Positions 32,531-43,539 of a stretch of DNA of 64,000 nucleotides are shown here, in pieces. This stretch comes from Rana temporaria. Its lineage: Eukaryota > Chordata > Amphibia > Anura > Ranidae. The notes beneath the pieces were generated by a model. The model ran no database searches, was not told the origin of the DNA, and saw nothing but the letters and a program-made list of their open reading frames with translations. A program made the translations under genes and the position numbers. Numbering within the stretch: position 1 is the first letter of the stretch; each line of letters starts with the position of its first letter. Location of the stretch: contig NC_053492.1 of the NCBI RefSeq assembly GCF_905171775.1, positions 326,642,720 through 326,706,719 of the forward strand, in the 5' to 3' direction.

Positions 32531-32732
32531 GAAGTGCCGCAAACGCCCCACAACTTCTTGCAATGCATGCGGTTGCAGCGCATTTGTTGCCAATAAGGGG
32601 GTTAGAAAAGGCAATGAAGAGGCATTGCATCACTTTCTCACTGCCTGTCAGTAGCCTCTGGAGAGCAATCCGAACACAAATTGTGCTTCAGAGGCAAGGG
32701 AGATTTAGACGCATTTGTCTAAATTTACCCTT
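32531..32732. other. Unassigned stretch
   Basis: A GC-richer segment with CAATGCATGCGGTTGCAGCGC; no gene seen. Confidence 0.3.
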
Positions 32733-33054
32733 AGGCCCCTTTCACACGGGTGCCTCCATTTTCCAGAATCCGCTTGCTCAGCAGAGGATTGCCCCGCTGA
32801 TCTCCACTGAGCAGGCAGGTGACATGCCCATCTCTGCTCACCGTTTTCATCCGATCATATCTGGTCCGATCTGCCAGACAGATGGAAAACAAGACCACTA
32901 GCCATCTGAATTTTGTGGACAGGATTGGATAGTGGCTGATGTAAGCGGACATGCCACCGATGACATCCACCGCTCCATAGGGGAGACTGGAGGGTCCAAT
33001 CAGGCCTGCCTGAAAAACTGACAGACGGACTTGTTCGGACAGGCTGTATGAAAG
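32733..33054. mobile_element. MITE fragment with GGCCCCTTTCACACGG end
   Basis: The left end TTAGGCCCCTTTCACACGGG resembles the Harbinger-type MITEs, with CCGATC/GATCGG-rich interior. The matching right end is absent; sequence changes near 33054 after GGCTGTATGAAAGG. Confidence 0.5.
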
Positions 33055-33960
33055 GAATTGTATTTATTTACTTTTTAAAAGATATATACATTTTGGGTTT
33101 GAAAAGACATCAGGGGTCTAAACAGACCCCTAATGTCTCTTTTCTGAGACAGAGAAAAGGGACTGAAGACAGTTCCTTTCTCTGCATCCTGACCTGCACT
33201 GTAATCAACGACATGGAATTCTGTATAGAGACTCACACACTGTTTACTCTGTGTCAGTGATGAATGAACAGAGTGAACGCTATTGATTATTCTTGAAAGA
33301 AGAGGGGCTGGTAAACGCATGTTTAATAACCGCTCTCCATCCTGAAGGTTACTGAGCTCCCGGGAAGCAGCTGCAGTGGGTGGAGGGAATGCAGACCAGC
33401 AAAGCTACATGGGGGGGCACTGAAAGGGGGGGGTGGCATTTAAAAAATTATTTACTGCAATTGCCAGCAGGAGAAGCCGTGGTGGAAAGCTGGCAATTGC
33501 ATCGGATCCACAAGGGATCCGGGTTAACTTGGCAGGGGGATAGGTGGTGGAGGAAGGGGACAGTTAGGGAGGGTAGGGAAGACATGTTAAGTGTAGTGCA
33601 GCAGGGGAAGTGGAGGAGAGGAAACAACGGAAAAAAGGCAAAGAAGCGGCAGCAGCAAGGGGGCTATCTTTTTAGGTTAATAGCTCTGATTATTGGCTTT
33701 TTAGCCACTAATAAGAGCTATTGATTTGTTCAGCAGCATCTCTGCTGAACAGTTTGGCTATAAGCCGACCATGAGCTTATAGCAGATGGAGGACTAAGGT
33801 CTGCGCGGCGTACAGACCTGGCCAGCTGGAAACAGTGCGGACCTGGCAGTGAAAAGGTTAAATGCAGGCACAGCAGCCCACTCAAATGAATGAGTTGTTG
33901 TAACCAAGCAAACGTGGCTCGCAGAGCCACACTAGTTTTAACCTAGTTTAAGAGCTCATT
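33055..33960. repeat. Palindrome-rich repeat patchwork, no gene
   Basis: Shares the TTTCTGAGACAGAGAAAAGGGACTGA-type block with 15130-15185 and 14270-14330. Short perfect stems follow one another, such as CAGGGGTCTAAACAGACCCCT (33110-33131), TAATAGCTCTGATTATTGGC...GAGCTATT (33678-33722) and GTTCAGCAGCATCTCTGCTGAAC (33729-33751). Confidence 0.5.
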
Positions 33961-34053
33961 CACACAAGAGGTTGGGGAGTGGAAAATTAATGTGACTGTC
34001 ATATTTTACCACCCCCCAAACTACTCTCCCTTTACCTGCAAAGGCAGCCGCCA

Positions 34054-35110
34054 GGGTTGTACTCATAAAATAGTCCAAAATGCAGCGCTTCAGTGAAAAT
34101 AAAATAACAAATTGCAATGTGATAGTCCATATAGAAAAAAATCAATGTGCGATAAAACTGATAAAAAGGCGATGTGAAACCTCCATCAAGCTTCAGTGTG
34201 CAAAGCAAAAGCCACCACACTAAAGTGCTATCAATCTGCTTACCAGAAAGATAAGACAAAAAGCGATGTAATCATACAATGCAGAGGGTCAGTAGTAGAT
34301 GGGACACTCCAGACTTGATGGATCAATCAAATAATATCCAAAATCGCCAGCATCAGAAAGACCTTCAGGACTCAAAAGACCAAGTGGGTATATTATGCAA
34401 TCATCAATGGAAAATTACCCAGTACGAAGAGAGAAGCAATAATAGTGAAGCCCGTAAATGTAAAAGCATACAATATTTATTGTAGTCTACTTACAGGAAT
34501 ATAAGAACATCATGACATAATAAACTCCGCCGCTCCTAACGTGCTTGTATCGGCCAGCTTGACATGTTTCATTCTATGTTGAAAATACCTCTGATGATAT
34601 CCACATAGGATGAAACATGTCAGGCTGGCCGATATAAAATTGCTGCTCCTAGCGTGATTGTATGTCATGATGTTCTTATATTCCTGTAAGTAGACTACAA
34701 TAAATATTGTATGCTTTTATGTTTACAGGCTTCACTATTATTGCTTCTCTCTTCATACTGGGTAATTTCCCATTGATTGCATAATATACCCACTTGGTCT
34801 TGTGAGTCCTGGAGGTCTTTCTGATGCTGGCGATTTTGGATATTATTTGATTGATCCATCAAGTCTGGAGTGTCCCATCTACTACTAACCCTCTGCATTG
34901 TATGATTAAATCGCTTATTGTCTTATCTTTCTGGTAAGAAGGTGATAGCACTTTGGTGTAGTGTGCTTTTGCTTTGCACACTGAAGCTTGCTGGAGGTTT
35001 CACATCGCCTTTTTATCAGTTTTATCGCACATATATTTTTTCTATATAGACTATCACATTGCCATTTATTATTTACTTTCACTGAAGCACTGCATTTTAG
35101 ACTATTATAT
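34054..35110. repeat. 1 kb palindrome centred on a hammerhead-like motif
   Basis: About 525 bp from 34054 to 34580 recurs inverted from about 34603 to 35110 with scattered mismatches. Mirror-image open frames arise in the two arms (34279-34485 + and 34695-34898 -, both beginning MQRVSSRWDTPDLMDQ); they are symmetry artefacts rather than two genes. The centre holds CTGATGA...GAAACATGTC. Confidence 0.85.
34588..34624 (+). ncRNA. Hammerhead-ribozyme-like motif at palindrome centre
   Basis: Stem I CCT (34588-34590) with AGG (34622-34624); core CTGATGA (34591-34597); one extra T; stem II ATCC/GGAT (34599-34602 and 34608-34611) with loop ACATA; GAAA (34612-34615); CATG (34616-34619); U-C cleavage position (34620-34621). 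Core residues match the hammerhead consensus. The extra nucleotide before stem II and the 3 bp stem I are weak points. Confidence 0.5.
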
Positions 35111-35473
35111 TTGTGTTTGCTAAAATCAACAGACTGTGCTAGCTGCTTTTTTCTTGCTTCTATAAGTTAGCACAGATATTTGTACACCCTGCTTTTATAG
35201 GGTTGTACACATGCTGTAGCCACAGTGCTTTGCCTTCTCACAGTGTCTTTTCTTCACACCTCTCACGCAGCTGCACGTGCCTCCCCAGCTACACTGACAG
35301 AAGCATCACAGAAAAAAACAGATCACATCCCAGAAACATGTGCACCCGAATGGCCCTTAACAACAGATGTCATGGGTTGGCAGGAAGCGGGCAGGCAGCC
35401 CACAGCTTTCTGCTTACCTGTGGCAGCTGCATGCAGCGGATGGACACCCTTGTAAAAAAAAAAAAAAAAAAGC
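35111..35473. other. Unassigned stretch
   Basis: Ends in an A-run near 35455-35472. The open frame at 35203-35517 has no recognisable domain and overlaps repeats. No gene supported. Confidence 0.3.
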
Positions 35474-35477
35474 TTAA

Positions 35478-35866
35478 AGCGGTGTTCCAAGCAAAAAAAA
35501 AAAAATATATAAAATAAAAGCCAGCAGCTACACACACTGCAGCTGCTGACTTTTAATAATGGGACACTTACCTGTCCTGGAGTCCATCCATCAGCTGTCG
35601 GGTGCTGCCGCCGCCATTGCGGGTAAGGGAACCCAGCAGTGTAGCTTTTCTGCTTCATGCTGGGAACCCTACTGCGCATGCGTGAGGCCCTGCTCCTCTC
35701 TCCTATTGTCCCGGGGGAGGAGGAGGGAGCCCCGCAGTGACATCAAGGCCCGGACTCTCAGAAGTGGTATCCTGTCCCCCCTCCCTCCCGAAAGGTGCCA
35801 ATTGTGGCACCGGAGGAGGGGGGGAATCAGATGAGCGGAAGTTCCACTTTAGGGTGGAACTCCGCT
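35478..35866. mobile_element. TTAA-flanked MITE
   Basis: TTAA at 35474-35477 and 35867-35870. Ends AGCGGTGTTCCAAGC and GGTGGAACTCCGCT. Interior GC-rich with CGCCGCCATTGCGG. Related by its ends to the AGCGG...CCGCT family, but internally different. Confidence 0.75.
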
Positions 35867-35870
35867 TTAA

Positions 35871-36815
35871 CTGGTGGCAAGAACAATCTTTAACTAGATC
35901 CCTGCTTAGTTCGGGAAGTTTTTGGTAATTTTGCCACGGCACCATGGAAGCCGCTTAAGAAATGCTGGGGTAAACAATAAGCTCCAAATCAAACTTCAGA
36001 ACATATTTTTAGTCAAATGGAAGATACAGCTATAGATACTTACCATGTCATTGCCAGGAACTGCAAGATACAGAAGAGGAGTGCCAGACCTTTCTTATGC
36101 CACTAAAAATAAAATAAAAAACAGCATTAAAACACAATTCTTGGTTGCATTAGACAAATTAAACTATTGCAAGGGAAGTTGTGAGGTAGGAATAAGCTGA
36201 ATAAAAATAACAGCAAGTTTATACAGTCCACTGACCATGAGAAAGCAATGTTATCTTATCTGTTATCAAAGCACTAATTTCAAAGGTTATAAGAAGAAAT
36301 AAAATCTGACAATTGATTTAATCTTCAGTTTAAGTCCTAAAGTGACACTAAAGTCCAAAAATAATCCATACACTTCCACTACTTAAAGTGGATGTAAACC
36401 CTCACATATACCCAGTGAAGTGAACAGCCTCGGGTGATACACAGGGATGAAACAAATCTCCCTACATAAGTTTTACATGTATATCTGCTGCCTTCAGCTT
36501 TATATACGGTTTAGAAAGTGCACGTTCTGTTAGAATTTTCTCTTCCTGATTCACCTGTGGGTGTGGATTCTTGCCATACACTGTGACACAGCTGATTGTA
36601 GGAAAGGCACACACCCCCTCTCCACATATGCAGAAAAAAGAAGAAACAATACAGAGTCGTTCTGTGAATAGACCAGCTGTCTGTAATCTATTTCTTTGCA
36701 TCCACCCCGACACAAAATTCAGCCTGGTTTTATATCAGTTGACGGAGAACTTGTCAGACGTTATCATGCCGATAACAGAAGAACTTTGAAGAGAGGCAAG
36801 TAAACACTGCAGCTA
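35871..36815. repeat. Dispersed-repeat stretch without a gene
   Basis: TTAAAGTGGATGTAAACCC at 36383 is a single TTAA-type terminus; no partner end found. The 83- and 72-codon frames near 36462-36789 on opposite strands show no family match. Confidence 0.4.
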
Positions 36816-37279
36816 TACAGTGCCTTGAAAAATGTATTCAGACACCATGAGATTTTCCTAATTTTGCCATGTTACAATCAAAAACGTAAATTTACTTTAT
36901 TTTTATTTTTTTGTGATAGACCAACACAAAGTGGACCATAAGTGTGAAGTGAAAGGAAAATGATAAATGGTCTTCAAATTTTTCACAAATAAATATCTGA
37001 AAAGTGTGGAGTGCATTTGTATTCAGCATCCCTGAAGTGAAGAGTTAATACTTTGTAGAACCACAGTTCGCTGCAATTACAGCTCCAAGTCTTTTTGGGG
37101 ATGTCTCTACAAACTTTGCACATCTGGAGAGTGGAATTTTTGCCCATTCTTCTTTGCAAAACAGCTCAAGCTCTGTCAGATTGGATGCAGAACATCTGTG
37201 AACAGAAATTTTCAAGTCTTGCCACAGATTCTCAATTGGATTTAGGTCTGGACTTTGACTGGGCCATTCTAACACATTA
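36816..37279 (-). pseudogene. Tc1-like element, part 1, with transposase fragment
   Basis: TIR TACAGTGCCTTGAAAAATGT at 36816, then minus-strand transposase sequence VLEWPSQSPDLNPIENLWQD and ELELFCKEEWAKIP with tail FVETSPKRLGAVI. This holds the third catalytic block. The copy is cut after the CTGGGCCATTCTAACACATTA target of a hAT insertion and resumes at 39809. An in-frame ORF reads from hAT sequence into it but its N-terminal part is foreign. Confidence 0.85.
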
Positions 37280-37539
37280 ATAGGTATGAGCTTCGAGTTC
37301 GAGTCGAACCCACGTTCGACTCGAACATCGCATATTTGACTGTTCGTCGAATTGCGAACGTTATGGGCGTCACGGCCCATAATTCACTGTGGTAGTGCAT
37401 TGCTGGCTGATGATTGGCCAAGCATGCACTATGACCCACATGCTTGGCCAATCACAGCATGGTCTGTACAGAGAACCGAAATTGGCCAAAGCCAGGGTGG
37501 CTTTGCCCAATTATGCCTTAGGGGATTTAGTACACGCCC

Positions 37540-37558
37540 CACACTATATAAGGCCGCC
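37540..37558 (+). promoter_or_regulatory. TATA-box core promoter-like site in hAT element
   Basis: CACACTATATAAGGCCGCC is a near-consensus TATAWAAG box in a GC-flanked context, followed by a GAGAAAGAGAGACACACAG leader-like stretch. Likely an internal promoter remnant. Activity unknown. Confidence 0.45.
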
Positions 37559-37684
37559 TAGAAGTCGGCCTTGTGTAGTGTGTTCCAGCGTGCTGAGAAA
37601 GAGAGACACACAGTGTAATTTCATTTGAGTTAGATAGAGCAGGCAGACAAATCAGTTAGCTCCAGTTACAGTGTGTAGAGGATA

Positions 37685-38645
37685 TACAGTACAGACCAAA
37701 AGTTTGGACACACCTTCTCATTCAAAGAGTTTTCTTTATTTTCATGACTATGAAAATTGTAGATTCACACTGAAGGCTTAAAAACTATGAACACATGTGG
37801 AATTATACATAACAAAAAAGTGTGAAACAACTGAAAATATATTTAATATTCTAGGTTCTTCAAAGTAGCCACCTTTTGCTTTGATTACTGCTTTGCACAC
37901 TCTTGGCATTCTCTTGATGAGCTTCAAGAGGTAGCACCCCATCACTCTCCTTCTTGGTCAAATAGCCCTTACACAGCCTGGAGATGTGTTTGGGGTCATT
38001 GTCCTGTTGAAAAATAAATGATTGTCCAACTATACGCAAAACGGATGTAATAGCATGCCGCTGCAAGATGCTGTGGTAGCCATGCTGGTTCAGTATGCCT
38101 TCAATTTTGAATAAATCCCCAACAGTGTCACCAGCAAAGCACCCCCACACCATCACACCTCCTCCTCCATGCTTCACGGTGGGAACCAGGCATGTCGAGT
38201 CCATCCGTTCACCTTTTTTGCGTCGCACAAAGACACGGGGGTTCGAACCATAGATCTAAATTTTGGACTCATCAGACGAAAGCACAGATTTCCACTGGTC
38301 TGATGTCCATTCCTTGTGTTCTTTAGCCCAAAACAAGTCTCTTCTGCTTGTTGCCTTTCTTTAGCAGTGGTTTCCTAGCAGATATTCTACCATGAAGGCC
38401 TGATTCACACAGTCTCCTCTTAACAGTTCTAGAGATGTGTCTGCTGCAAAATGTGGCTACCTTGAAGAACCTAGAATATGAAATATATTTTCAGTTGTTT
38501 CACACTTTTTTGTTATGTATAATTCCACATGTGTTAATTTATAGTTTTGATGCCTTTCAGTGTGAATCTACAATTTTCATAGTCATGAAAATAAAGAAAA
38601 CTCTTTGAATGAGAAGGTGTGTCCAAACTTTTGGTCTGTACTGTA
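37685..38645 (-). mobile_element. Internally deleted Tc1-like element with ~200 bp TIRs
   Basis: TIRs begin TACAGTACAGACCAAAAGTT on both ends and match for nearly 200 bp (37685-37872 and 38450-38645), flanked by TA. Between them only the middle of a Tc1-type transposase remains. It lacks part of the C-terminal coding region after CTTCAAGAGGTAG (37935) and the whole N-terminal region after GATGTGTCTGCTGC (about 38446). Confidence 0.88.
37860..38228 (-). pseudogene. Tc1-like transposase middle fragment
   Basis: The frame gives CLVPTVKHGGGGVMVWGCFA, GDLFKIEGILNQHGYHSIL and FIFQQDNDPKHISRLCKGYL. The GGGGVMVWGC and QDNDPKH blocks hold the region around the second catalytic Asp. After KGYLTKKESDGVLPLEAH it departs from the family because of an internal deletion that removed the NPxE block. 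Confidence 0.85.
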
Positions 38646-38657
38646 TATGCATCCCAG

Positions 38658-38762
<105 letters not shown>

Positions 38763-38869
38763 GTATACACTGTATTCACTTTAGCTAAAACCGTTCCTGT
38801 TATTCTCTTCATAATATACTGACAGGCAGGCAGGTGATTGTGCTAGCTGGGGTATTTTCACTTAGTGTA

Positions 38870-39230
38870 CTGTGTCCTTTGCACAGTGTGCACCTAAAGC
38901 TTACCTGAATACAATTGCTGGTGTTCTCATACAAATACAGACAGGGACCTCCAGTATTCAGTTTTAGTATCCTTTGCACAGTGTGCACCTAAAGCTTACC
39001 TTAATACAATTCCTGGTGTTCTCATACTAATACCACAGGCAGTGATCTGCAAGTATTTTCACTTGGTGCACTGTGTCCTCTGCATAGTGTGCACCTAAAG
39101 CTACCTGAATACAATTGCTGGTGTTCTCATACTAATGCCACAGTCAGGGAGCTCCAAGTATTGTCAGTTTGTGTACTGTGTCTTTGCACGGTGTGCACCT
39201 AAAGCTACCTGAATACAGTCAGATAGTGTA
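38870..39230 (+). repeat. ~100 bp tandem repeat inside hAT element
   Basis: Anchor AGTGTGCACCTAAAGC at about 38885, 38979, 39085 and 39190, with CTGGTGTTCTCATAC between. Four copies, 94-106 bp spacing. Confidence 0.8.
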
Positions 39231-39808
39231 CCGTGTCCTTTGCAAAAATGTATCAGTTCAAAATTACAAACAGATTCTACTTAACAAACCTACAGTCCCT
39301 GTATTGTTTGCACCGCCTGTATACTGCTGTTCAGAGTATATAGGGCCTGATTTTCATCCATATTGCCGGGTCCAGACATTACATTATAGCCGCAAGCAGT
39401 TTTAAACTACTTTTTTCCTATAGAAATGTCAATTTGTGCAGGGACCGTTCTAAACACGGAAAAAACACATGCCCCTTCACAGGCATACTATAGACACCCA
39501 GCAGGTACGATATTTAAATGAATATTTCACTTTTTTTTCACTTTAAGCATCATTAAAATCACTGCTTCCAAAAAAACTTCAGTTTTTAAAACTTTTTTTT
39601 GCATTGATACATGTTCCCTGGGGCAGGACTCGGTTCCCCAAACCCTTTTTAGGACAATAACTTGTATATAAGCCTTTAAAATGAGCCCTATTGATTTCGA
39701 ACGTTCGAGTCCCGTAGACTTTAATAGAGTTCTAAAGTTCGCACGAACGTTTGGTCCGTTCGAAGGTTCTGATGCAAACCGAACCGAGGGGCTCATCCCT
39801 ACACATTA

Positions 39809-40033
39809 TTATGCTTTGATCTAAATCATTCCTTTGTAGCTCTGGCTGTATGTTGACCTGCTGGAAGGCGAGTCTCCGCCCCAGTCTCAAGTCTTTTGCA
39901 GACTAACAGTTATCCTTCTAAGACTGTCCTGTATTTGGGTCCATCCATCTTCCCATCAACTCTGACCAGCTTCCCTGTCCCTGCTGAAGAAAAGCACCCC
40001 CACAACATAATACTGCAACCACCAGGAGTAGGT
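39809..40033 (-). pseudogene. Tc1-like element, part 2
   Basis: Continuation of 36816-37279 beyond the hAT insertion. Minus-strand sequence contains GCTTTTCTTCAGCAGGGACA-type Tc1 sequence and the CTTCCAGCAGGTCAACATAC stretch corresponding to FQQ(D)N in degraded form. No open frame survives. The upstream half of the transposase and the second TIR are missing. Confidence 0.75.
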
Positions 40034-40896
40034 CACTAGGCAGAAAAAAGACTTGGCTACACCTATGGGCAATCCTAGGTGGTATACATCCCCCTGTTGT
40101 GGAAAATGTCAAGATGTATTTAATATGTATTGCCATAGTGTCACCCAGTATTAGTACTTCCGCAACCCGCTCTAAAAGAGCTGACTGGGGCAGTCTGAGA
40201 CTGGTTGAATCTCGTCTGGTAGTAGAAAATGTCTTGAGGTTGGAGTGTGATGTTTGCGGCATGGGCATATGTCCGCCAGCGAGGGTCCCTCTGTGCATTA
40301 GCGCTGACAATCGTTGAGGGGGGGATATGCTCACTCCGCAAGGACATTAATGTTTATAGACGAATGTGCGCTCTTGTCTCTGCTATGTCTGATCAGCATG
40401 GTTTGGGATTCATAGAGTATGCCTGTAGATAGCCTCCATTCCACCTACAATAATGGTATAATCTGAATATGCGTTATTCTATGGAATGGCGCAAAATAAG
40501 GATTCTATCAGCGATAATATGGGAGCTTGTGAGCGTTTTTGGAGTCAGGGAAGGCGTACATGCATTCCCTACCCAGACACGCCCATAAGACTTTAGCCAG
40601 CATTGTGTTCTATTCATGTTTTCTATTCATGTGTTCTATTCATTGTATAGGACATCCTGTTGGAGGGATGCCCTTATATGGTGTTTGCTGTGTTGAGGGG
40701 ACATCCTGTGATGACCACTCCCATGGGGGAGGTGATTAGCTGGTGGAGTGATCACTTCCTGTTTGTGAGAATAAAAGGAGCTGTGAGGAGCTTGAAAAGG
40801 CAATGATGGCTGTGATGGCAAACTGAGAACAAGCTGGTGTTGATGGTTTGTTATTGAATAAATGAAAGGGGATGAATGGTGAGTGAACCTTTTAGC
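40034..40896 (+). other. LTR-like region, unproven
   Basis: Contains a TATA-like GAGAATAAAAGGAGC near 40769 and AATAAA near 40857, about 75 bp apart, as in an LTR core, and a possible 5' boundary TGTTGTGGAAAATG near 40093. No matching 3' end or second copy; the region is cut by a TTAA MITE at 40901. The 60-140 codon frames on both strands are not recognised. Confidence 0.3.
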
Positions 40897-40900
40897 TTAA

Positions 40901-41416
40901 AGCGGGAGTTCACCCAATTATATATTTTTTTATCTTTTCCCCTTAGATGGATGCTCGTTTTGTCTAGGGGAATCGGCTAGTTGTTTTAAAATATGAGCCG
41001 TACTTACCGTTTTCGAGATGCATCTTCTCCGTCGCTTCCGGGTATGGGTCTTCGGGAGCGGGCGTTCCTTCTTGATTGACAGTCTTCCGAGAGGCTTCCG
41101 ACGGTCGCATCCATCGCGTCACTAGTAGCCGAAAGAAGCCGAACATCGGTGCGGCTCTATACTGCGCCTGCGCACCGACGTTCGGCTTCTTTCGGAAAAT
41201 CGTGACGCGATGGATGCGACCGTCGGAAGCCTCTCGGAAGACTGTCAATCAAAATAGGAACGCCCAGTCCCGCAGCTCATACCCGGAAGCGGCGGAGAAG
41301 ATGCATCTCGTAAACGGTAAGTACGGCTCATATTTTAAAACAACTAGCCGATTCCCCTAGACAAAACGAGCATCCATCTAAGGGGAAAAAGGGTCATGTG
41401 TGGGTGAACCTCCGCT
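40901..41416. mobile_element. TTAA-flanked palindromic MITE
   Basis: TTAA at 40897-40900 and 41417-41420. AGCGGGAGTTCACCC pairs with GGGTGAACCTCCGCT. The arms run almost to the centre (GGTGCGGCTCTATACTGCGC). The two arms give the same open frame on opposite strands (MTVFREASDGRIHRVT), which is symmetry, not a gene. Same family as 24669-25149. Confidence 0.9.
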
Positions 41417-41420
41417 TTAA

Positions 41421-42197
41421 AGATGGATTATTTCACTAAGAAATAAGCACACTAGCACAGGCAGAATGGCGGTGTGCTCTGCATACCACCAAAATTGCCA
41501 CGTCAGTATGGCGGGCCAAAGGTAGGACAGTTCATGGCCTTCCCCGGGCTTCAGATGGGGGTAGATTTGGATGTACGTTCTGATGCATTGGGAAGGCTAT
41601 GCTCTGCAAAACAACAAAGTTTTCGTCTTTTTGAAATAATGCTTGAAGTTCGATTGTGTGTGGCTGTTTGTGTGCATGTGAGTATCTGTTGTATGAGAGA
41701 TGTGGGCCTGTGTGTATGTGTGTGTGATCCGTCCACATGGACTGGAAGTGTGACCGTGTATGGTTGTGTGCGCTTGTGAAATCGATTGGATGTGTATGTG
41801 TGATTTTGATCGTGTGTGAATGTCTGAATTTTGTATAGTGTTTAACTGACCAGATTGAAACTGCTTGGAAAAGTTACCTTTGTGTACAGTTTGTGCAGCC
41901 AGGCATGGCGATTCATTGTGCAAGATGGCCGCTTGCCATGTGCTTGAATGGGGAAGGGGCGATTGTTTGGTGTGCCATGCGGCTCGGGGGAGGGGCGACT
42001 AGTGTTGTTGGGTCTCTGTGTGTTTCTTGAGTTTACAATTTTTAGAGCAAAGTTATGTGTAATATGTTCATGATCTATGTGAGGAATAGAAATGGATAAA
42101 TTGTGATGTTTACCTTTGTATGGGACCAAGACACAAGTCTCCATAAGTGTAAAAATATTTTAAGTAAAGGGTTTGGTTTAAGTTGAAAATTCCCGCC
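41421..42197. other. Unassigned stretch with TG-rich tract
   Basis: A degenerate TG-rich tract spans about 41650-41830. Sequence before it (ATGGCGGGCCAAAGGTAGGA) could be continuation of the LTR-like region but shows no family. No gene seen. Confidence 0.3.
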
Positions 42198-42209
42198 GCA
42201 TATTCATTG

Positions 42210-43125
42210 TTTTTTTTTTTTTTCAATCAAGGTTTTTATTTGAAGATTAAACAAAGCTTACAAAGGACATATCCGTTACAGTGTGTGAACAGATCAAAAA
42301 CAAGTAAAATAACATCATATGTCGGTTTACAATAGATTGTAGCAGTAGCTGAGAAGGCTTAGTACAAATAATTCAGGACAGTAATAAAATACCCGATATA
42401 GTATTTTGTGAGAGGGTGGGGGGGGGGGGGTAGAAGGCAGAAAGAGAAAGTGGAGAGGTGGGTGGGGGGGTTAGTAGCAGGGGAGATTGACATCTGGATA
42501 TAGTCAGGACATACACGTATCGTATATATCATTACAAAGCAATGAGTAAAAGGAGCACCAAACAATATCATCAAACTCAATTCACAATAGGCAAGTTTAG
42601 GCGTAAAGCATATTCATTGACATAGTGTTTGGTATTCAGCAGAGTAGGTAAACAGAAACCATGGTTGCCATAAAGCATTGAAGTTAGTGCTATTCTCATT
42701 CTTCATAGCTAAGATTTTCTCCATCTTGTAAATATAGGCAACTCTGTCTAACCAATCCCTGACCCTCGGAGTCTGAGTTGATTTCCAGTGCAGGGGGATA
42801 AGAGTTTTGGCAGCATTTAGTAGGTGTCTAGTGAGAGTTTTCTTGTATTTACTAATCGGTAGGCGATTGACGTGGAGCAGGCAAGCAGCAGCATCAAGAG
42901 TTATTGTCGTTTCCGTGATGTGCCTGATCCATTCAATCACCCCCTGCCAGAAATCAAAAATGGGGGGACACTCCCACCAGATGTGTAGAAAGGTTCCCAC
43001 ATCCCTTCCACAGCGCCAGCATGTGTCTGAAGCTGTGTTGAACCATCTCCTGGCTCTTTGCGGTGTAATATACCACTGGGTAAGTGGCCAGACTGTCAGA
43101 GAACCAACCGTGGAAAAACTGGCAG
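42210..43125 (-). pseudogene. L1-type ORF2 C-terminal fragment with 3' UTR
   Basis: The minus-strand frame to the stop at 42614-42616 carries WPLTQWYITPQRARRWF, CWRCGRDVGTFLHIWWECP, LNAAKTLIPLHWKS and FNALWQPWFLFTYSAEYQ, the L1-type C-terminal zinc knuckle (CWRCG...HIWWEC) and tail. Sequence from 42613 down to 42210 looks like a 3' UTR ending in a poly(T) run (minus-strand poly(A)) preceded by AAATAAAAACC. A direct repeat GCATATTCATTG occurs both after the tail (42198-42209) and at the stop codon (42608-42619), which complicates the boundary. Confidence 0.8.
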
Positions 43126-43142
43126 ACCTGTCTTGCACGGAC

Positions 43143-43262
43143 CTACGAGCACAGTAGGCATGCACGCGCATACGAGCACAATGCCTGCGCATACGAGCAC
43201 AAGGCGCATACGAGCACAATATACGAGCACAATGCGCATGCGCGCGCATACGGGCAACAACA
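43143..43262 (+). repeat. Short CG-rich minisatellite
   Basis: About six copies of a CATACGAGCACAATGCG-type unit of 15-22 bp, next to the 5' truncation point of the L1 fragment. Confidence 0.75.
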
Positions 43263-43539
43263 CCATAAATACATTGTTCTTTACTGCGCACGGGCCATTA
43301 CGCACGCAATGCGAGCGGGACTCCTGGCGTCAGTGCTCTATTTAAAGCTTGTTGCAGCAGTCACCAACTGCTGCATGATCTTCAGCCCTTGGTGTGATCC
43401 TGAGTTCTTGTTCCTGTTTTCCTTGTATTCCTGTTGACGACCCGGCTTGCCTGACCAGACTTCTCCATGCATGACCCCTGGCTTGTCTCTCGGCTCATCC
43501 TTTGTACTTTTCCTGTCTGCTGGATCCAGTGTATGACCT
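43263..43539. repeat. Dispersed repeat, left part
   Basis: CTGA/CCTG-rich sequence (GGCTTGCCTGACCAGACTTC) that seems to continue at 44111-44430 beyond the L2 fragment. No gene. Confidence 0.4.

Noticed and set aside
34279..34898. Two convergent MQRVSSRWDTPDLMDQ proteins
   Set aside because: The two arms of a palindrome; no homology to known domains and no independent support.
40964..41360. Two 94-codon near-identical proteins on opposite strands (MTVFREASDGRIHRVT)
   Set aside because: They are the two arms of a palindromic MITE.
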